Part shown: piece by piece, positions 5,831 through 7,431 of the stretch
Layout: the number at the start of each line of letters is the position of its first letter
Position numbering within the stretch: the first letter of the stretch is position 1
Assembly: GCA_937888635.1 (NCBI GenBank)
Contig: CALARG010000062.1
Location: forward strand, 1-7,431
Reading direction: 5' to 3'
From: an uncultured Alphaproteobacteria bacterium
GTDB lineage: Bacteria; Pseudomonadota; Alphaproteobacteria; Rs-D84
Length of the DNA: 7,431 nt
Notes under the pieces: generated by a model
What the model was told of the DNA's origin: nothing
The model's database searches: none
The model's input: the letters and a program-made list of their open reading frames with translations, nothing else
Position numbers and translations under genes: made by a program

Positions 5831-7431
5831 ATGAACATAGAACTTGGCAAAAATATAAACCCACGTGAAATAGAAACTAAAATCCAAGAATTCTGGGATA
5901 ATAATTCTTTTTGGAACAACGATGTAAAATCTGACAAGCCAGCGTTTTGCATCATGATGCCACCACCAAATGTGACGGGTTCATTGCACATGGGGCACGC
6001 GATGAATAATGTTTTAACGGATATTATTTGCCGCTATAAACGCATGTCTGGTTTTGATGTCCTGTGGCAGCCGGGAACCGACCACGCATCAATCGCGACC
6101 CAGTTGTTGGTTGAACGCGATTTGTCCAAGCGGGGCATTAACCCACACACATTATCATTACAAGAAAAATTGGATTATGCCTGGGCGTGGAAGGCGGACA
6201 AGGGCGGCCAAATTATGAACCAATTGCATATTTTGGGTGTGACACCTGTATGGAATCGTGAACGCTTTACCATGGATTCAGGATTGTCCAGTGCGGTAAC
6301 CAAACTGTTTGTAAAAATGTATAACGAAGGCCTGATTTATCGTGAAAAGCGTTTGGTAAACTGGTGCCCAAAGCAGATGACATCTGTATCGGATTTAGAG
6401 GTTGAAACCCGTGAAGAAAAGGGTAAATTCTATTACTTTAATTATCCATTGGTTGGCGGTGGCACAATTGAGATTGCAACCACGCGTCCTGAAACATTAT
6501 TTGGCGACCAGGCGATTGCGGTTCATCCTGAAAATGAAAAGTTAAAGCATTTGATTGGCCAGCATGCGATAATCCCATTAACCGATATTGAAATCCCAAT
6601 CATCGGCGACGAACACGCAGACCCGGAAAAGGGTACAGGTGCGGTAAAAATCACACCTGCGCACGATTTTGACGACTGGGAGGTTGGCATCCGCCATAAC
6701 CTGACACCGGTTTGTATTTTAACGCCTGATGCAAAAATGAATGATAATCCAGTGGTGCCCGAAAAATACCGTGGTCTGGACCGGTACAAGGCACGCGAAG
6801 CCATTGTGGCTGATATAGAAGCGGCCGGCCTGTTGGTCAAGATAGAAGACCGTACAATCCCAACACCATATTCTGAACGCGGCCAGGTACCTGTTGAACC
6901 ATACCTGACCGACCAATGGTTTGTTGATGCAGAAAAATTAGCCCAGCCCGCGATTCAAGCGGTAGAGCAGGGCAAAATCAAATTCCTGCCGGAACATCGT
7001 TATAACCTGTTTATGGCATGGATGCGTGGCATTCGTCCATGGACAATTTCTCGTCAGTTGTGGTGGGGACACCATATCCCGGCCTGGTATGATGCGGATG
7101 GCAATGTGTATGTTGCTGAAACCGAAGAAGATGCGATTAAACAATCTGGTGGCAAAACATTGATTCGTGACCCAGATGTTCTGGACACTTGGTTTTCGTC
7201 TGGTCTGTGGCCATTTTCAACATTGGGCTGGCCTGAACAAACACTGGAATTACAGAAATACTATCCAACAGATTTGCTGTACACCGCCGCTGATATTATC
7301 TTCTTCTGGGTTGCGCGTATGGTAATGATGGGCATTTATGTAATGGGCGATGTTCCGTTCAAAACGGTTAATTTCCATGGCCTGATTCGCGATGCAAAGG
7401 GACAAAAAATGTCCAAGACCAAGGGTAACGG
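5831..7431 (+). CDS. valS: Valyl-tRNA synthetase, 5' part (runs off the right edge)
   Basis: ValRS is a cytoplasmic class Ia synthetase that charges tRNA-Val and edits mischarged threonine. The 533 complete codons here are about 55-60% of a usual bacterial ValRS (about 880-950). The frame is uninterrupted. In order: MMPPPNVTGSLHMGHA (42-57) with the HIGH-type signature HMGH, GTDHASIATQ (82-91), the CP1 editing domain with TTRPET (217-222) and GTGAVKITPAHDF (268-280), then ISRQLWWGHHIPAWY, DVLDTWFSSGLWPFSTLGWP and DIIFFWVARM, and finally KMSKT (526-530). The domain order and an E. coli-like text throughout show the bacterial type. Two small variants are Ser87 where E. coli has Gly, and KMSKT in place of KMSKS. 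The anticodon-binding domain and C-terminal coiled coil lie beyond the window. An ATG at 5831 with AGGA 8 nt upstream fixes the start. The gene probably has its own promoter. Confidence 0.97.
   Translation, partial: MNIELGKNINPREIETKIQEFWDNNSFWNNDVKSDKPAFCIMMPPPNVTGSLHMGHAMNNVLTDIICRYKRMSGFDVLWQPGTDHASIATQLLVERDLSKRGINPHTLSLQEKLDYAWAWKADKGGQIMNQLHILGVTPVWNRERFTMDSGLSSAVTKLFVKMYNEGLIYREKRLVNWCPKQMTSVSDLEVETREEKGKFYYFNYPLVGGGTIEIATTRPETLFGDQAIAVHPENEKLKHLIGQHAIIPLTDIEIPIIGDEHADPEKGTGAVKITPAHDFDDWEVGIRHNLTPVCILTPDAKMNDNPVVPEKYRGLDRYKAREAIVADIEAAGLLVKIEDRTIPTPYSERGQVPVEPYLTDQWFVDAEKLAQPAIQAVEQGKIKFLPEHRYNLFMAWMRGIRPWTISRQLWWGHHIPAWYDADGNVYVAETEEDAIKQSGGKTLIRDPDVLDTWFSSGLWPFSTLGWPEQTLELQKYYPTDLLYTAADIIFFWVARMVMMGIYVMGDVPFKTVNFHGLIRDAKGQKMSKTKGN

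Noticed and set aside
1..7431. CRISPR array, insertion sequence, prophage, toxin-antitoxin or defence module, tRNA or rRNA gene
   Set aside because: Reading both strands shows no spaced direct repeats, transposase or integrase motifs, terminal inverted repeats or RNA gene signatures; nearly all bases lie in conserved housekeeping or envelope genes.

Overview
The window looks like ordinary chromosomal DNA from a Gram-negative bacterium, most likely an uncultured alphaproteobacterium. Reasons for Gram-negative: a secreted outer-membrane beta-barrel protein, a class A penicillin-binding protein, and a tcdA gene of the proteobacterial type. Reasons for placing it in Alphaproteobacteria are weaker: the general look of the proteins and the moderate, slightly AT-leaning base composition judged by eye. 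The taxonomy is an inference that a protein search would settle.

Layout from left to right. (1) A minus-strand gene (27-677) encodes a small outer-membrane beta-barrel protein. (2) A 92-bp divergent intergenic region (678-769) holds two face-to-face promoter candidates whose -10 elements lie within or against one 12-bp AT palindrome. (3) A tightly packed plus-strand gene run follows: a compact bifunctional penicillin-binding protein (770-2542), a half-size type I ABC exporter (2565-4349), a TatD-family metallohydrolase (4354-5067) and the tRNA t6A-cyclising enzyme TcdA (5070-5750). The gaps are 22, 4 and 2 bp, so this is very probably one operon. (4) An 80-bp gap carries a good sigma70-type promoter candidate. 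(5) valS, valyl-tRNA synthetase, starts at 5831 and runs off the right edge, cut just after its KMSKS-type motif.

Functionally, the left half concerns the cell envelope: an outer-membrane barrel, peptidoglycan polymerisation and cross-linking, and an exporter of unknown and possibly lipid substrate. The right half concerns nucleic acid and translation: a TatD nuclease-like hydrolase, tRNA A37 modification and tRNA-Val charging. Coupling of the first four genes suggests co-expression and not necessarily a shared pathway.

No mobile element, CRISPR array, RNA gene, toxin-antitoxin pair, defence system or clear new biological system is visible. Every stretch longer than 100 bp is explained by a conserved gene. 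The observations worth a second look are mostly regulatory (the shared divergent promoter and the inverted repeat over the valS -10), plus a few protein-level departures from family norms.
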